NCBI GenBank assembly: GCA_012965485.1
Contig: DTSF01000255.1
Location: forward strand, 1-24,845
From: Dehalococcoidia bacterium
GTDB lineage: Bacteria; Chloroflexota; Dehalococcoidia; SAR202; UBA826
Length of the DNA stretch: 24,845 bases
Direction: 5' to 3'
Part shown: positions 14,199 through 22,631 of the stretch, piece by piece
How the letters are laid out: the number at the start of each line of letters is the position of its first letter
Numbering within the stretch: the first letter of the stretch is position 1
The notes under the pieces: model-generated
What the model saw: the letters and a program-made list of their open reading frames with translations, nothing else
Told to the model about the DNA's origin: nothing
Databases searched by the model: none
Program-made: the position numbers and the translations under genes

Positions 14199-15043
14199 TA
14201 CAACTCCCGTTCTGTAGAATCTGGCTTATTATACGCTGTTTCCTCGGAATTGGAATCTTCGTCGAACCATTTGAAGAAAGCGATTATGATCAAGAAGAGG
14301 AAAAGGAATCCACTTCCCACTTTCATTAGGATTCCCCCAATTTGCTGGTCTACAAGTGGACTTATATTCCAAATTCGTGGAGCATCAACGTAGTGCTGAT
14401 AAATTGGTTCTCTAGCAAATGTGACTATCCCAAATACTATAATTTGAGCTAATGACATAACAAAAAGATATATCATTTGGATTGGGTAGGGCAGCTTTGG
14501 GATGGACTGCACCTGACTGCAAATAGGCCACCACATAACGATAGAGGCAGATATGAAGAGCGAATGCTCTAGGATATGTACCCAGTGGTAGCTGACTGAA
14601 AGATTATACAGAGTTGGTAAATGCCACATTGAAAAAATCATGTTGAATATCACAACAGCACCGAGGGGGTGAAAAATTCTCTTGAAGACTGATTTAGACC
14701 ATCTATGTTTGAAGAGCTTTGACGCCAGCCAGCCAGGCGTCCCCACAATTAGAAGAGGAGGACATATAAGTGTTATAAGGACATGTTGCAACATGTGGGC
14801 ACTGAACAAGTAATGATCGCTTAAAATGTGTAGAGGGGAGGTCAGCGAAAGGAAGATAACGAAGGTCCCCAGGGTAAAGATAATAGTCTGACGAGGATTT
14901 ATTTCAGGGGGATCAGTTTGTTTTCTTCGGTATGGCCCGATTCCATATAGGTATGCGCATTGGACCAATATCAGACCAAGCACAACCTCTAAATGAGGGT
15001 GCCAGTGCAACCATATTGAGTCAGAAAAACCTAAAGGCGACAT
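14198..15043 (-). CDS. ctaG: Cytochrome c oxidase assembly factor CtaG (caa3_CtaG)
   Basis: A 281-residue membrane protein of the caa3-type CtaG family (not the Cox11 type), with about seven helices. Family marks are Trp-His-Pro-His near the N-terminus, Ser-Pro-Leu-His, Ala-His-Met-Leu-Gln-His-Val-Leu, Pro-Pro-Leu-Leu, Trp-His-Leu-Pro and Leu-Glu-His. The His and Met residues facing the membrane are thought to pass copper to CuB of subunit I. It follows the subunit IV gene by 36 bases and overlaps the next gene by three. Together with Sco it supplies copper assembly for the oxidase encoded upstream. ATG at 15043 is the natural start. Confidence 0.92.
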   Translation of the reverse strand: MSPLGFSDSIWLHWHPHLEVVLGLILVQCAYLYGIGPYRRKQTDPPEINPRQTIIFTLGTFVIFLSLTSPLHILSDHYLFSAHMLQHVLITLICPPLLIVGTPGWLASKLFKHRWSKSVFKRIFHPLGAVVIFNMIFSMWHLPTLYNLSVSYHWVHILEHSLFISASIVMWWPICSQVQSIPKLPYPIQMIYLFVMSLAQIIVFGIVTFAREPIYQHYVDAPRIWNISPLVDQQIGGILMKVGSGFLFLFLIIIAFFKWFDEDSNSEETAYNKPDSTEREL

Positions 15044-15079
15044 GTGTGAAATTTGGTGTTTGGTTTCAGTTTGGGGAGG

Positions 15080-15385
15080 TTAGGAATATACACCAAAAAG
15101 TAGTAGTAGAAAACTTATAACACATGCAGCTAATATGAAACCGCCGACAAACAAGTACGTAAAAAGATTGTGATCGAATTTCAAATGCATGTAATACATA
15201 GCGACCAAGGCGAACTTACTGGCCGACAATGTGAACAATATTGGAATCATCCAGTGCCCAATGAACTCAAGATAGAATATCCCAATTTCTACGGCTGTTA
15301 TCGCACATAAAATCACTGCTATGCGGAAATATTGCCCAGCTGTTGGGTGCCCTGTGTGTTCCTCTGCAGAAAGTTCCTGACTCAT
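15080..15385 (-). CDS. ctaF: Cytochrome c oxidase subunit IV (bacterial, caa3 type)
   Basis: A 101-residue protein with three helices (about residues 20-40, 44-66 and 74-98) in the bacterial COX4 family: Ala-Val-Glu-Ile-Gly-Ile-Phe, Lys-Phe-Ala-Leu-Val-Ala-Met-Tyr-Tyr-Met-His-Leu-Lys-Phe-Asp. The latter His-Leu-Lys-Phe-Asp loop is diagnostic. It stabilises the oxidase core. A longer frame opens with TTG at 15427, but that would overlap ctaE; ATG at 15385 has GGGAG (15391-15395) five bases upstream and is preferred. Confidence 0.9.
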   Translation of the reverse strand: MSQELSAEEHTGHPTAGQYFRIAVILCAITAVEIGIFYLEFIGHWMIPILFTLSASKFALVAMYYMHLKFDHNLFTYLFVGGFILAACVISFLLLLFGVYS

Positions 15386-15404
15386 GTTATCTCCCAATGT
15401 ACCA

Positions 15405-16130
15405 TTAGAATCCCGGGAATACTCCAAATAAGTATACGACTGTAAATATGACTATCCATACAACGTCGACAAAGTGCCAATATAGTGCTGCTAGATCCAC
15501 GTCCAGATTCTTCTCAGGGGTGATGACACCTTTCTTGAATGATAATAGTAATAACGAAAGGAGCCAGACTACTCCCAAAGTTACGTGAGCACCGTGAAAA
15601 CCCGTTAGAGTGTAGAAAGTTGTTCCAAATAGATTTGTTTGGGGTTTTAACCCTTCATGACTTTCGGCATGGGCTTCACCGGAGGAACAACCGTCATCAA
15701 AAATATGTTGTTCGTATTTGGTCAATTCTCCTGGACTAACACAGTCAATTTCTACATGGTGGTTCGCAAAACTGCTGAACTCATAAACCTGAAATCCAAT
15801 AAAAGTTGAACCCATTATTGCAGTGGATATCATCCATATCCTGAAACCCTTAATGTTGTTTTTTGTTAAGGCCGAGTAAGCAAGTACCATACTCATGCTA
15901 CTCATTAAAAGCACGAAAGTACTGATGGAGGTAACTGGTATATCAAACACATCTATAGGTAAAGGGCCCTCTAAACTCTTGCCTTGGTATACCAAATATG
16001 TTGCGATCAGGGAACCAAAAAACATGCAGTCCGAACCAAGAAATGCCCACATGAGCATTTTTCGGTGACTAAGACCGGTTGTGGTACCTTCGTCTTTCCC
16101 GTGTATTGGAGCTGCGTGTTCCTGTGCCAA
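15405..16130 (-). CDS. ctaE: Cytochrome c oxidase subunit III
   Basis: A 241-residue (255 from the longer start) five-helix form of subunit III, beginning at the His-Arg-Lys-Met-Leu-Met-Trp-Ala-Phe-Leu-Gly-Ser-Asp helix, with Thr-Gly-Phe-His-Gly-Ala-His-Val and the final Tyr-Trp-His-Phe-Val-Asp-Val-Val-Trp helix, all family signatures. It stabilises subunit I and its proton uptake. Start: TTG at 16130 has AAGGAAGG right after the ctaD stop, seven bases upstream; ATG at 16172 is also in frame but lacks an SD and would overlap ctaD by 29 bases. An unusual external loop of ~44 residues with two Cys and several His and acidic residues (15639-15770) lies between two helices. Confidence 0.92.
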   Translation of the reverse strand: MAQEHAAPIHGKDEGTTTGLSHRKMLMWAFLGSDCMFFGSLIATYLVYQGKSLEGPLPIDVFDIPVTSISTFVLLMSSMSMVLAYSALTKNNIKGFRIWMISTAIMGSTFIGFQVYEFSSFANHHVEIDCVSPGELTKYEQHIFDDGCSSGEAHAESHEGLKPQTNLFGTTFYTLTGFHGAHVTLGVVWLLSLLLLSFKKGVITPEKNLDVDLAALYWHFVDVVWIVIFTVVYLFGVFPGF

Positions 16131-16143
16131 TTGAGAACCTTCC

Positions 16144-18000
16144 TTAATAAGTGGAGTCTTCTTCCGGATCATTTACGGGTTCAAGAGACCATGCATAGAC
16201 CCCGATAAATCCTATTGTTAATCCGATTACAGCCAAGGCCCAAGGGATCAATAGGTCGTTGAAGACGACCCCGTATGCTGCAACCAATAGTCCAACTGCT
16301 GTAACCACAGGCCAATATGAAGGTTGGGGCAGGTGAATCCCATGGCCTTCATTCCCTGAACCGCCACTTGCTGGCACTTCTTTATGGGCTCCACCTTGTT
16401 TAGTTTCCCACCAATCGTCTAGAGATCGAACGATTGGGATTTCTTCAAAGTTATATTCTGGAGGTGGTGACGGTATGGACCATTCCAAGGTTCTTGCGTC
16501 CCATGGATCTGCTGGGGCCGTTTTGCCGTTTTTCCAGTGTCTCCCAATATTATCCATTACCAAAAGGAACCCGAGTACAAGAATAAACGCTCCTCCGGTG
16601 GTCACACCGTTCCAAAAGTTCCATCCCATGTTGTCAGCATATGTATAAATTCTTCGCGGCATCCCATCTAATCCGACGAAATGCATTGGGAAGAAAGTCA
16701 CGTTCTGACCTATCATGATCAGCCAAAAGGAGATCTTGCCTTGACGCTCGCTGTACATTTTTCCCGAATATTTGGGAAACCAGTAGAAAATACCGGACAG
16801 AATGCCCATTATTGCCCCGCCAAACAACACGTAATGTAGGTGAGCAGGTATGAAATAAGTATCTTGTTGCTGTGCATCTGAAGGCGATACGGCGTGCATC
16901 ACTCCACTAATTCCTCCCATAAGGAACATCGCGATAAAACCTATCGAGAATAGCATCGGAGTGGTGAATCTAATGGATCCTCCCCAAATTGTTCCAAGCC
17001 AATTAAATACTTTGATTCCAGTTGGTACTGCAATCAGCATGGTCGTAACGGTGAAAACGGCATTTGCAACAGCTCCAAGTCCAACTGTAAACATGTGGTG
17101 GCTCCATACCATCCATCCCATGAACGCTATAATTATTCCTGCTAAAACTACTGTTTTATAGCCAAACAAAGGCTTTTTGGAGAATACAGGTAGCACTTCA
17201 GAAACAATACCCATCGCTGGCAGGATAAGAATGTACACTTCCGGATGCCCAAATACCCAGAAAAGATGTTGCCACAACACAACACTCCCTCCGTTGGCCA
17301 CATTAAAGAAATTGAACATGAAATATCTGTCAAATGTAAGTTCAATCAATGCAACAGTGATAACCGGGAAAGCTAACACTAAAAGAATTGCGGTGATGAA
17401 GCTCATCCAGGTAAATAGAGGAAGGCGCATCATTGTCATTCCAGGTGCTCTCATATTAATTACCGTTACAATAAAATTGAATGAAGCGGCCAATGAGGCG
17501 ATTCCAAGGATCTGTAAACTTATTATCCAAAAATCTATTCCGGTACCTGGGTTTTGAGCCACGGAGGTGAGAGGTGCATACCCAAACCAACCCGCATCAG
17601 TAGCTCCCCCTATCCAGCTTAATTTCAACATCAAGGCCCCTGCAAGGAAAGTCCAATAGCTGAACGCGTTCAACCTGGGGAAAGCGACGTCACGTGCTCC
17701 TATTTGCAAGGGTATGATGAAATTAAAAAAAGCAGCTGAGAGAGGCATGACCGCCAGAAATATCATGGTGGTTCCATGCATGGTGAAGAGCTGGTTGAAT
17801 ACGGCAGCACTCACTATATCTAGTTCAGGGCCGGCTAATTGCACCCTCATTAAAATCGCCTCTACGCCACCAGTGAGGAACATTATGAAGGCGGTTACCC
17901 CATACAAAATGCCGATTCTCTTGTGATCGACCGTCGTGAACCAACCCCAAATACCAGTCGGGTGGACGGGCCTCGTTATTGATATTGGAAATGTACTCAC
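16144..18000 (-). CDS. ctaD: Cytochrome c oxidase subunit I, A1-type
   Basis: A 618-residue heme-copper oxidase core, the site of O2 reduction and proton pumping. Heme a ligands are His75 and His389, heme a3 His387, and CuB His252, His301, His302, with Tyr256 in Gly-His-Pro-Glu-Val-Tyr as the cross-linked Tyr. Glu254, the Asp104 of Arg-Asp-Val-Ala-Phe-Pro-Arg-Leu-Asn and Lys330 (Pro-Thr-Gly-Ile-Lys) show both D and K proton channels, hence A1 type. After the usual twelve helices (to about 500) it has a soluble linker and two extra helices (about 560-610), making it longer than ~530-residue homologues. GTG start at 18000 has GGAGG seven bases upstream. It lies 37 bases after ctaC. Confidence 0.97.
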   Translation of the reverse strand: MSTFPISITRPVHPTGIWGWFTTVDHKRIGILYGVTAFIMFLTGGVEAILMRVQLAGPELDIVSAAVFNQLFTMHGTTMIFLAVMPLSAAFFNFIIPLQIGARDVAFPRLNAFSYWTFLAGALMLKLSWIGGATDAGWFGYAPLTSVAQNPGTGIDFWIISLQILGIASLAASFNFIVTVINMRAPGMTMMRLPLFTWMSFITAILLVLAFPVITVALIELTFDRYFMFNFFNVANGGSVVLWQHLFWVFGHPEVYILILPAMGIVSEVLPVFSKKPLFGYKTVVLAGIIIAFMGWMVWSHHMFTVGLGAVANAVFTVTTMLIAVPTGIKVFNWLGTIWGGSIRFTTPMLFSIGFIAMFLMGGISGVMHAVSPSDAQQQDTYFIPAHLHYVLFGGAIMGILSGIFYWFPKYSGKMYSERQGKISFWLIMIGQNVTFFPMHFVGLDGMPRRIYTYADNMGWNFWNGVTTGGAFILVLGFLLVMDNIGRHWKNGKTAPADPWDARTLEWSIPSPPPEYNFEEIPIVRSLDDWWETKQGGAHKEVPASGGSGNEGHGIHLPQPSYWPVVTAVGLLVAAYGVVFNDLLIPWALAVIGLTIGFIGVYAWSLEPVNDPEEDSTY

Positions 18001-18037
18001 TTAGCAGCCTCCAGCTCGATTCGTGATAGTAAACAAA

Positions 18038-19141
18038 TTACTTCAATGAAGACAGATAATGTACCAATTGGGATATCTGCTCTTCAGTTAATTTCTTATC
18101 GGGATCGGTGTATACCTGAGCACCACTAGACATTAAATTCCCGGGCTTCACTTCATTTGGATCTTGCAACCAAGTCCTTAGATTTTTCTGTAAAAGGGCA
18201 TCATTAACCGACCCATTTTCATCAGAATTTCTCAACATACCCGCTGCGAGATTTCTTCGAGAGGCCACATGGGCTAGATTGGGACCGACCCTTCCTTTGG
18301 AACCTTTATTCACAACAGTTTTTGTAGCATGGCATCCGGTGCATCCTGCACTCTTGAACACCCCGGCACCTTCCTGTACCAGATGGTCGGATGATTCCAA
18401 TGCAGGGTTAGACTGTACTTGTAACCACGACTTGAAGTCGGGTTCAGATACGGCAATGACTTTAAATTTCATGTTTGCATGTGAGGTGCCGCAATACTCG
18501 GCGCATTGACCGTAATATTCTCCAGGCACGTCAGCCTGAAACCACATGTAATTCCCTTCGCCTGGAACCATGTCGGTTTTACCTGCCAGCTTAGGTACCC
18601 AGAAGCTATGAATCACGTCGACGGAATCCAGATTTAGTGGCACCGGATATCCCACAGGTATATAGACTTCATTTGCAGTAACAATTTCTTTCTCTGGGTC
18701 ATTCGGGTCGGGATATCTGAATTCAAACCACCATTGATGACCTATAACTTCAAGGACGTGATTAGCTTGATGGAGCTTCGGGGCCTCATACATATAGAAC
18801 AGGCCGTTGATGGTGGGTACCATGATTATCAGTAGGAGTAAGGCGGGGACAGCTGTCCATATAATTTCTAATCTAGTATTGCCGTGTGTCTGAGCTGGGA
18901 TGTCAGACTCGCTTCGTACCCTGAATTTAATCATTGCATAGACAAGGGCACCTTCTACGAGCACGAAAACTACCAGGCCTCCCCAAAATATCCACCAGAA
19001 AAGATCTAACTGGCTTTTTGCCACGGGTCCTTGAGGGTCGAAGGTCGACTGGTTATGGTCGGGATAGCATGCTGTAATTAATAAGGTTAAAAGGGTTGTA
19101 GCTATGAGAAAAGAAGTCTTGGAGATCTTCTGCAGTCGCAT
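18038..19141 (-). CDS. ctaC: Cytochrome c oxidase subunit II with fused cytochrome c (caa3 type)
   Basis: A 367-residue protein that takes electrons and passes them to subunit I. It has a lipoprotein signal ending Leu-Ile-Thr-Ala-Cys25, two membrane helices (about 45-72 and 95-117), and a cupredoxin domain with the CuA ligands His178, Cys213, Glu215, Cys217, His221 and Met224. It ends in a cytochrome c domain with Cys267-Thr-Gly-Cys270-His271 and likely distal Met337. The fused heme makes it caa3-type and lets it accept electrons from a soluble or membrane cytochrome or directly from complex III-like enzymes. It has its own candidate promoter; ATG 19141 has only a weak AGG upstream. Confidence 0.96.
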   Translation of the reverse strand: MRLQKISKTSFLIATTLLTLLITACYPDHNQSTFDPQGPVAKSQLDLFWWIFWGGLVVFVLVEGALVYAMIKFRVRSESDIPAQTHGNTRLEIIWTAVPALLLLIIMVPTINGLFYMYEAPKLHQANHVLEVIGHQWWFEFRYPDPNDPEKEIVTANEVYIPVGYPVPLNLDSVDVIHSFWVPKLAGKTDMVPGEGNYMWFQADVPGEYYGQCAEYCGTSHANMKFKVIAVSEPDFKSWLQVQSNPALESSDHLVQEGAGVFKSAGCTGCHATKTVVNKGSKGRVGPNLAHVASRRNLAAGMLRNSDENGSVNDALLQKNLRTWLQDPNEVKPGNLMSSGAQVYTDPDKKLTEEQISQLVHYLSSLK

Positions 19142-19201
19142 AGATTTTAAGTACCTAGCCTGTATTTTTTAAGTTAATCCCTACCCAAGGCAAGATCGAA
19201 A

Positions 19202-19229
19202 TTTATCAAAATACGAGCATGTTCGTCAA
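19202..19229 (-). promoter_or_regulatory. Candidate promoter for the ctaC operon
   Basis: On the - strand TTGACG (19224-19229), 16 bases, GATAAA (19202-19207). Predicted start about 19195, leaving a ~54-base leader before ctaC. Sits in the 138-base gap between ctaB and ctaC, the only sizeable gap in the oxidase cluster. Confidence 0.45.
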
Positions 19230-19279
19230 GCTGATTTGGGCATATAAATATTGTTTATCAGCCTTTGTGATATTAAGTG

Positions 19280-20143
19280 TTATATCGAGATGAAGCTTTC
19301 TGCCACCATCACTATGAAAAGCAATGCAAGGAAGGCCATAGAATAAAGGTAGATAGGCATAGCCAATTTGATGTTGTCTCTCCGCTTCAACAGCCAGGTT
19401 GACCATATGAATCCTGCACATAGCACCACTGAAAAAATTCCAAAAATGATTGAGAGCTCTTCCACAAAATACGTTGCAGCGAGCAATATACCTAGCAATA
19501 ACCAAGTGTAAATAAATATCTGAGTTTTTGTTGCTGCGATGCCAGAAACAACTGGCAGCATAGGTATACCTGCATTTTCGTAATCATCTTTCAATATTAA
19601 GGAAAGGGCCCAAAAATGGGGTGGCGTCCAGAAAAACACAATTAGGAATAGAAAAATGGGAGCCGGGTCCATAATGCTATTGGTAACGGCTACCCAGCCA
19701 ACAGTGGGTGGAATGGAGCCAGCTGCCCCACCGATCACTATGTTTTGGGGCGTTGTTCTTTTCAGTACCACCGTATAAACAAATATATAGAACAGCGTGG
19801 CGGACAATGTCAATAATGCGCTCAATAAGTTGGCGTATCTGTAAAGAACAGCAAAGGCCACCAAGTTCAGTAAAATCCCAAAAATCAAAGCGTTAATAGG
19901 CTTTACTGAACCTGATGCCACAGGCCTGGTAGCAGTTCTCTTCATCTTTATATCTAAATCGCGGTCCCAGAAATGGTTTAGCGCATTGGCACCACCGGCT
20001 GCCAGGGTGCCACCTATTAAAACGGCGGCAGCGATAGTCAGGTTAGGTAGTCCGGCTGAAGCGAGAAATAGCCCGCCTAAAGCGGTTATTAATAACAGGA
20101 CGATTATTTTCGGTTTTGTTAATGCTATATAGGACGAGATCAT
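19280..20143 (-). CDS. ctaB: Protoheme IX farnesyltransferase (heme O synthase)
   Basis: A 287-residue UbiA-family prenyltransferase with about nine helices. The first Asp-rich motif is Asn-His-Phe-Trp-Asp-Arg-Asp-Leu-Asp-Ile-Lys-Met followed by Arg-Thr-x-x-Arg-Pro; the second is Lys-Asp-Asp-Tyr-Glu-Asn-Ala-Gly-Ile-Pro-Met-Leu-Pro, specific to the COX10/CtaB branch. It adds a farnesyl group to heme b to make heme O, the precursor used by ctaA. Its ATG at 20143 follows the ctaA stop codon with no gap, so the two heme A enzymes are translationally coupled. Confidence 0.96.
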   Translation of the reverse strand: MISSYIALTKPKIIVLLLITALGGLFLASAGLPNLTIAAAVLIGGTLAAGGANALNHFWDRDLDIKMKRTATRPVASGSVKPINALIFGILLNLVAFAVLYRYANLLSALLTLSATLFYIFVYTVVLKRTTPQNIVIGGAAGSIPPTVGWVAVTNSIMDPAPIFLFLIVFFWTPPHFWALSLILKDDYENAGIPMLPVVSGIAATKTQIFIYTWLLLGILLAATYFVEELSIIFGIFSVVLCAGFIWSTWLLKRRDNIKLAMPIYLYSMAFLALLFIVMVAESFISI

Positions 20144-21082
20144 TCATGATCCTTTCAAATATTTAGAATTATTTTCTAATACGCAAGCCACCATGTAAAT
20201 TACAGCTATCCAGATTATAGTTGCTAATGCCAGATGGATAGTTTTCAGTGCAGGGTCAAACCCGGCCCATACCAAAATTGCGCCAATAACAACTTGCAGA
20301 AGGGTACTATGAACCAAAATCATCGAGGCCTGTTTCACGCCAGGGATATTTCCATCTCCTTTTATGAAAGAGAGACCAATATACCCAGCAGCTATGAGAA
20401 TCAAACCGGCTATATACCTGTGGCCCATGTGTATGGCATAGGCTGTTCCTGAAGGGAATAGTTCCCCTCTGCATAATGGCCAGGTTGAACATGCGGAACC
20501 TGCCCCTGCTCCAACCATATAGGACCCAGAGATGATGAGTATGAAGATACCTACAGAAATCACCCACAATTTTGTTCTCCAATTCGGGGTGGATATTTGT
20601 TGTGGAGTCGAGTTCGACACTATGTCGGCTGAAAATGACAACCAGACAATTGCAGTGGCAGCTCCTATCAATAATTCAGCAAATGAAAGATGAATTAATC
20701 TTATCCACCAAGCTAATTCAGTTAAGACTGTTATTCCACCAAGTACGGCTACACATAAGACGAGCCCCAATGCAGCCCCCGCTAGGCGAATAACCATCTT
20801 TTCTTCCCTAAACCGAAACCAGCATAGTAGGAAAAGGGCTCCTACAAAAACCATTAACAAAGATGCATTTAGGCGGTGAGAATATTCGACAAGGGTATGA
20901 AATTCAAAAGGAGGTATTATTTGCCCATGACACAGAGGCCAATCTGGGCATCCCAAGCCTGATTCGCTGGATCTTACATATCCTCCCAAGGTTACCTGGC
21001 TGAAAGCAGATATCAATGTGATAACTGATAGCCATTTAAGGGTGTTTCTAGGGTTAGATTCAGGCGTAGCTGTCCTGTTCAA
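20144..21082 (-). CDS. ctaA: Heme A synthase (COX15/CtaA)
   Basis: A 312-residue eight-helix protein that oxidises heme O to heme A. It carries the duplicated pattern of the family: Glu-Tyr-Ser-His-Arg and Ile-His-Leu-Ser in the first four-helix half, Gly-His-Arg-Tyr and Ile-His-Leu-Ala in the second, as heme ligands. The paired external Cys motifs Gly-Cys-Pro-Asp-Trp-Pro-Leu-Cys and Ala-Cys-Ser-Thr-Trp-Pro-Leu-Cys mark the group with Cys in both halves. Start is TTG at 21082; an AGAGG about 10 bases upstream may be the SD but lies inside a palindrome. First gene of the oxidase cluster. Confidence 0.95.
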   Translation of the reverse strand: MNRTATPESNPRNTLKWLSVITLISAFSQVTLGGYVRSSESGLGCPDWPLCHGQIIPPFEFHTLVEYSHRLNASLLMVFVGALFLLCWFRFREEKMVIRLAGAALGLVLCVAVLGGITVLTELAWWIRLIHLSFAELLIGAATAIVWLSFSADIVSNSTPQQISTPNWRTKLWVISVGIFILIISGSYMVGAGAGSACSTWPLCRGELFPSGTAYAIHMGHRYIAGLILIAAGYIGLSFIKGDGNIPGVKQASMILVHSTLLQVVIGAILVWAGFDPALKTIHLALATIIWIAVIYMVACVLENNSKYLKGS

Positions 21083-21285
21083 TAAGGAGGTTAACCTCTT
21101 TTAATCGGCGGCTATGGTAACCGGATTAACACTATGTGCTTTTTTTCACTTATCAACCGTAGCATATCAATTTTGAGGGGTCAAAAAAACCTAACCATCC
21201 TAATATTATTTAGCTATTTATTGGTTTCAATACCCAATATATGTTGCCCAATTTTGTAAAAAGTCTCTAAAATTGATTTGAATAT
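21083..21285. other. Intergenic region between ctaA and tRNA-Pro
   Basis: About 200 AT-rich bases without a gene. On the - strand TTGAAA (21225-21230), 16 bases, TAATAT (21203-21208) is a weak promoter candidate for ctaA; TTGACC near 21177-21182 is another -35 candidate. A perfect 12-base palindrome lies at 21087-21098. I find no clear promoter for the tRNA. Confidence 0.35.
21087..21098. repeat. 12-base perfect palindrome just upstream of ctaA
   Basis: GAGGTTAACCTC reads the same on both strands and sits 5-16 bases before the ctaA start; with one wobble it extends outward to 21085-21100. It could be an operator, or a small RNA hairpin that hides the ctaA SD. Confidence 0.5.
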
Positions 21286-21361
21286 CGGGGCGTAGCGCAG
21301 TTGGTAGCGCGCCACGTTCGGGACGTGGAGGTCGCTGGTTCGAGTCCAGTCGCCCCGACCA
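21286..21361 (+). tRNA. tRNA-Pro (anticodon CGG)
   Basis: A full cloverleaf of 76 bases. Acceptor CGGGGCG/CGCCCCG with C1-G72 typical of bacterial tRNA-Pro, discriminator A (21358) and encoded CCA (21359-21361). D stem GCGC/GCGC, anticodon stem CCACG/CGTGG around TTCGGGA giving CGG at 21319-21321, and T arm GCTGG-TTCGAGT-CCAGT. All canonical positions (T8, GG in the D loop, TTCGA) are present. Confidence 0.97.
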
Positions 21362-21408
21362 ATTCATTAGAAATCCTATAAACTTTGGGGTCATGGTTAA
21401 TTCCTATA

Positions 21409-22629
21409 ATGGCAAAAAATGAACTGTCTCGATCCAAACTGGGGATCGTATCATGGGTCGTTTATGACATGGGGAATACGTTGTTTTCGGCTGGTATCGT
21501 TGGTTTGATTTTCCCACTATGGTTGACCAGAGATATGGCTGGAAATGACGGTACATTTGGGTTTTCGCTTTCTATATCAATGGTCATTGTGTTTATCCTT
21601 TCACCTGTTGCTGGCACAATTTCTGATGTCACCAGACGTAAAATGCCATTTTTGCTTTTCACTACCCTGGTCGCGATTTTTGCGACAGCGTTAATTGGTG
21701 TATTTAGCTATGAGGCTTCAATAGTTCTTTTTTGTGCTGCCGTCATTTTGATTCATTTAGCCAATATTTTTTATAACGCGTTGTTGGCAGACATATCTAC
21801 TGAATCAAATGTTGGATATATTGGAGGGTTGGGGGTTGGGATTGGTTATATAGGTGCTATATTCGCCGTAGTTTGTGGTTTGCTGTTTTATGATTCTGAA
21901 GGGCCTGTTTTTTTATTCAAATTAATGGCCCTGTTGATGTTTATTTTGGTCCTGCCACTGTTTTTATCAGGAAACTATTTTATAGGGAATACAAAAATTA
22001 CTGAGTTCCGATCAGTTTTGTTAACGGCCTTAAAACAGGCTTTTTTGTCTCTATGGCAGGCCAGGAAGAAAAAACCTTGGGCAATGTTTCTCTTTGCTTG
22101 TTTTTGGTATTTTTCCAGCATATATGCCGGTTCAGTATTTGCTGTTTTGTATGGGGTTGAAACCGTCGATTTGTCAGAGAGAGAAGTTCAATTAATATTA
22201 GCCGTGGGTATTATATTTGGCATTCCGAGTGGTGCCTTTTGGGGATATTTGGTTGACAGATACGGTTCTTTTTTTAATTTGAAAATTAATGTTATGGCTT
22301 GGTTTTTGATACTGGGATTGGCTGCGCTTTTGCCAGTCTTTGATCTTCCAGGGGAGCTATGGTGGGCGGTAGGGGTGATGAGTGGTGTATTCATGGCGGG
22401 TTTATATGTGTCAGAGAGACCGTTCGTACTTTCTATGTCTGCTTCCGATACGGTCTCGGAATATTTCGCAGTATATAACATGGTCGGTAGGCTCGCGGCT
22501 ATTACAGGACCTTTTACATGGGGTTACATATCATCAACTTTAGGATTGGGACAAGTGGCCTCAATGACTTGGTTAAGTATATGCGCACTTATAGGATTCT
22601 TAATATTGGTTTGTGCCAAGCTGGAGTGA
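21409..22629 (+). CDS. MFS transporter, UMF1/Atg22-like family
   Basis: About 406 residues with 11-12 hydrophobic helices. The start Ser-Trp-Val-Val-Tyr-Asp-Met-Gly-Asn-Thr and the Phe-Tyr-Asn-Ala-Leu-Leu-Ala-Asp-Ile helix are the signatures of the UMF1 (Atg22-related) branch, and Ser-Asp-Val-Thr-Arg-Arg-Lys is the MFS loop 2-3 motif. The substrate is not predictable; eukaryotic Atg22 exports amino acids from the vacuole. The frame opens at TTG 21385, but ATG at 21409 matches where homologues begin; neither has an SD. Its stop lies two bases from that of sdhE on the other strand. Confidence 0.88.
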   Translation: MAKNELSRSKLGIVSWVVYDMGNTLFSAGIVGLIFPLWLTRDMAGNDGTFGFSLSISMVIVFILSPVAGTISDVTRRKMPFLLFTTLVAIFATALIGVFSYEASIVLFCAAVILIHLANIFYNALLADISTESNVGYIGGLGVGIGYIGAIFAVVCGLLFYDSEGPVFLFKLMALLMFILVLPLFLSGNYFIGNTKITEFRSVLLTALKQAFLSLWQARKKKPWAMFLFACFWYFSSIYAGSVFAVLYGVETVDLSEREVQLILAVGIIFGIPSGAFWGYLVDRYGSFFNLKINVMAWFLILGLAALLPVFDLPGELWWAVGVMSGVFMAGLYVSERPFVLSMSASDTVSEYFAVYNMVGRLAAITGPFTWGYISSTLGLGQVASMTWLSICALIGFLILVCAKLE

Positions 22630-22631
22630 AT

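Noticed and set aside
15386..15427. Longer subunit IV starting at TTG 15427
   Set aside because: It would overlap ctaE, and ATG 15385 has a better SD.
17177..17557. A + strand frame of 126 codons inside ctaD
   Set aside because: Antisense shadow of the strongly conserved oxidase subunit I.
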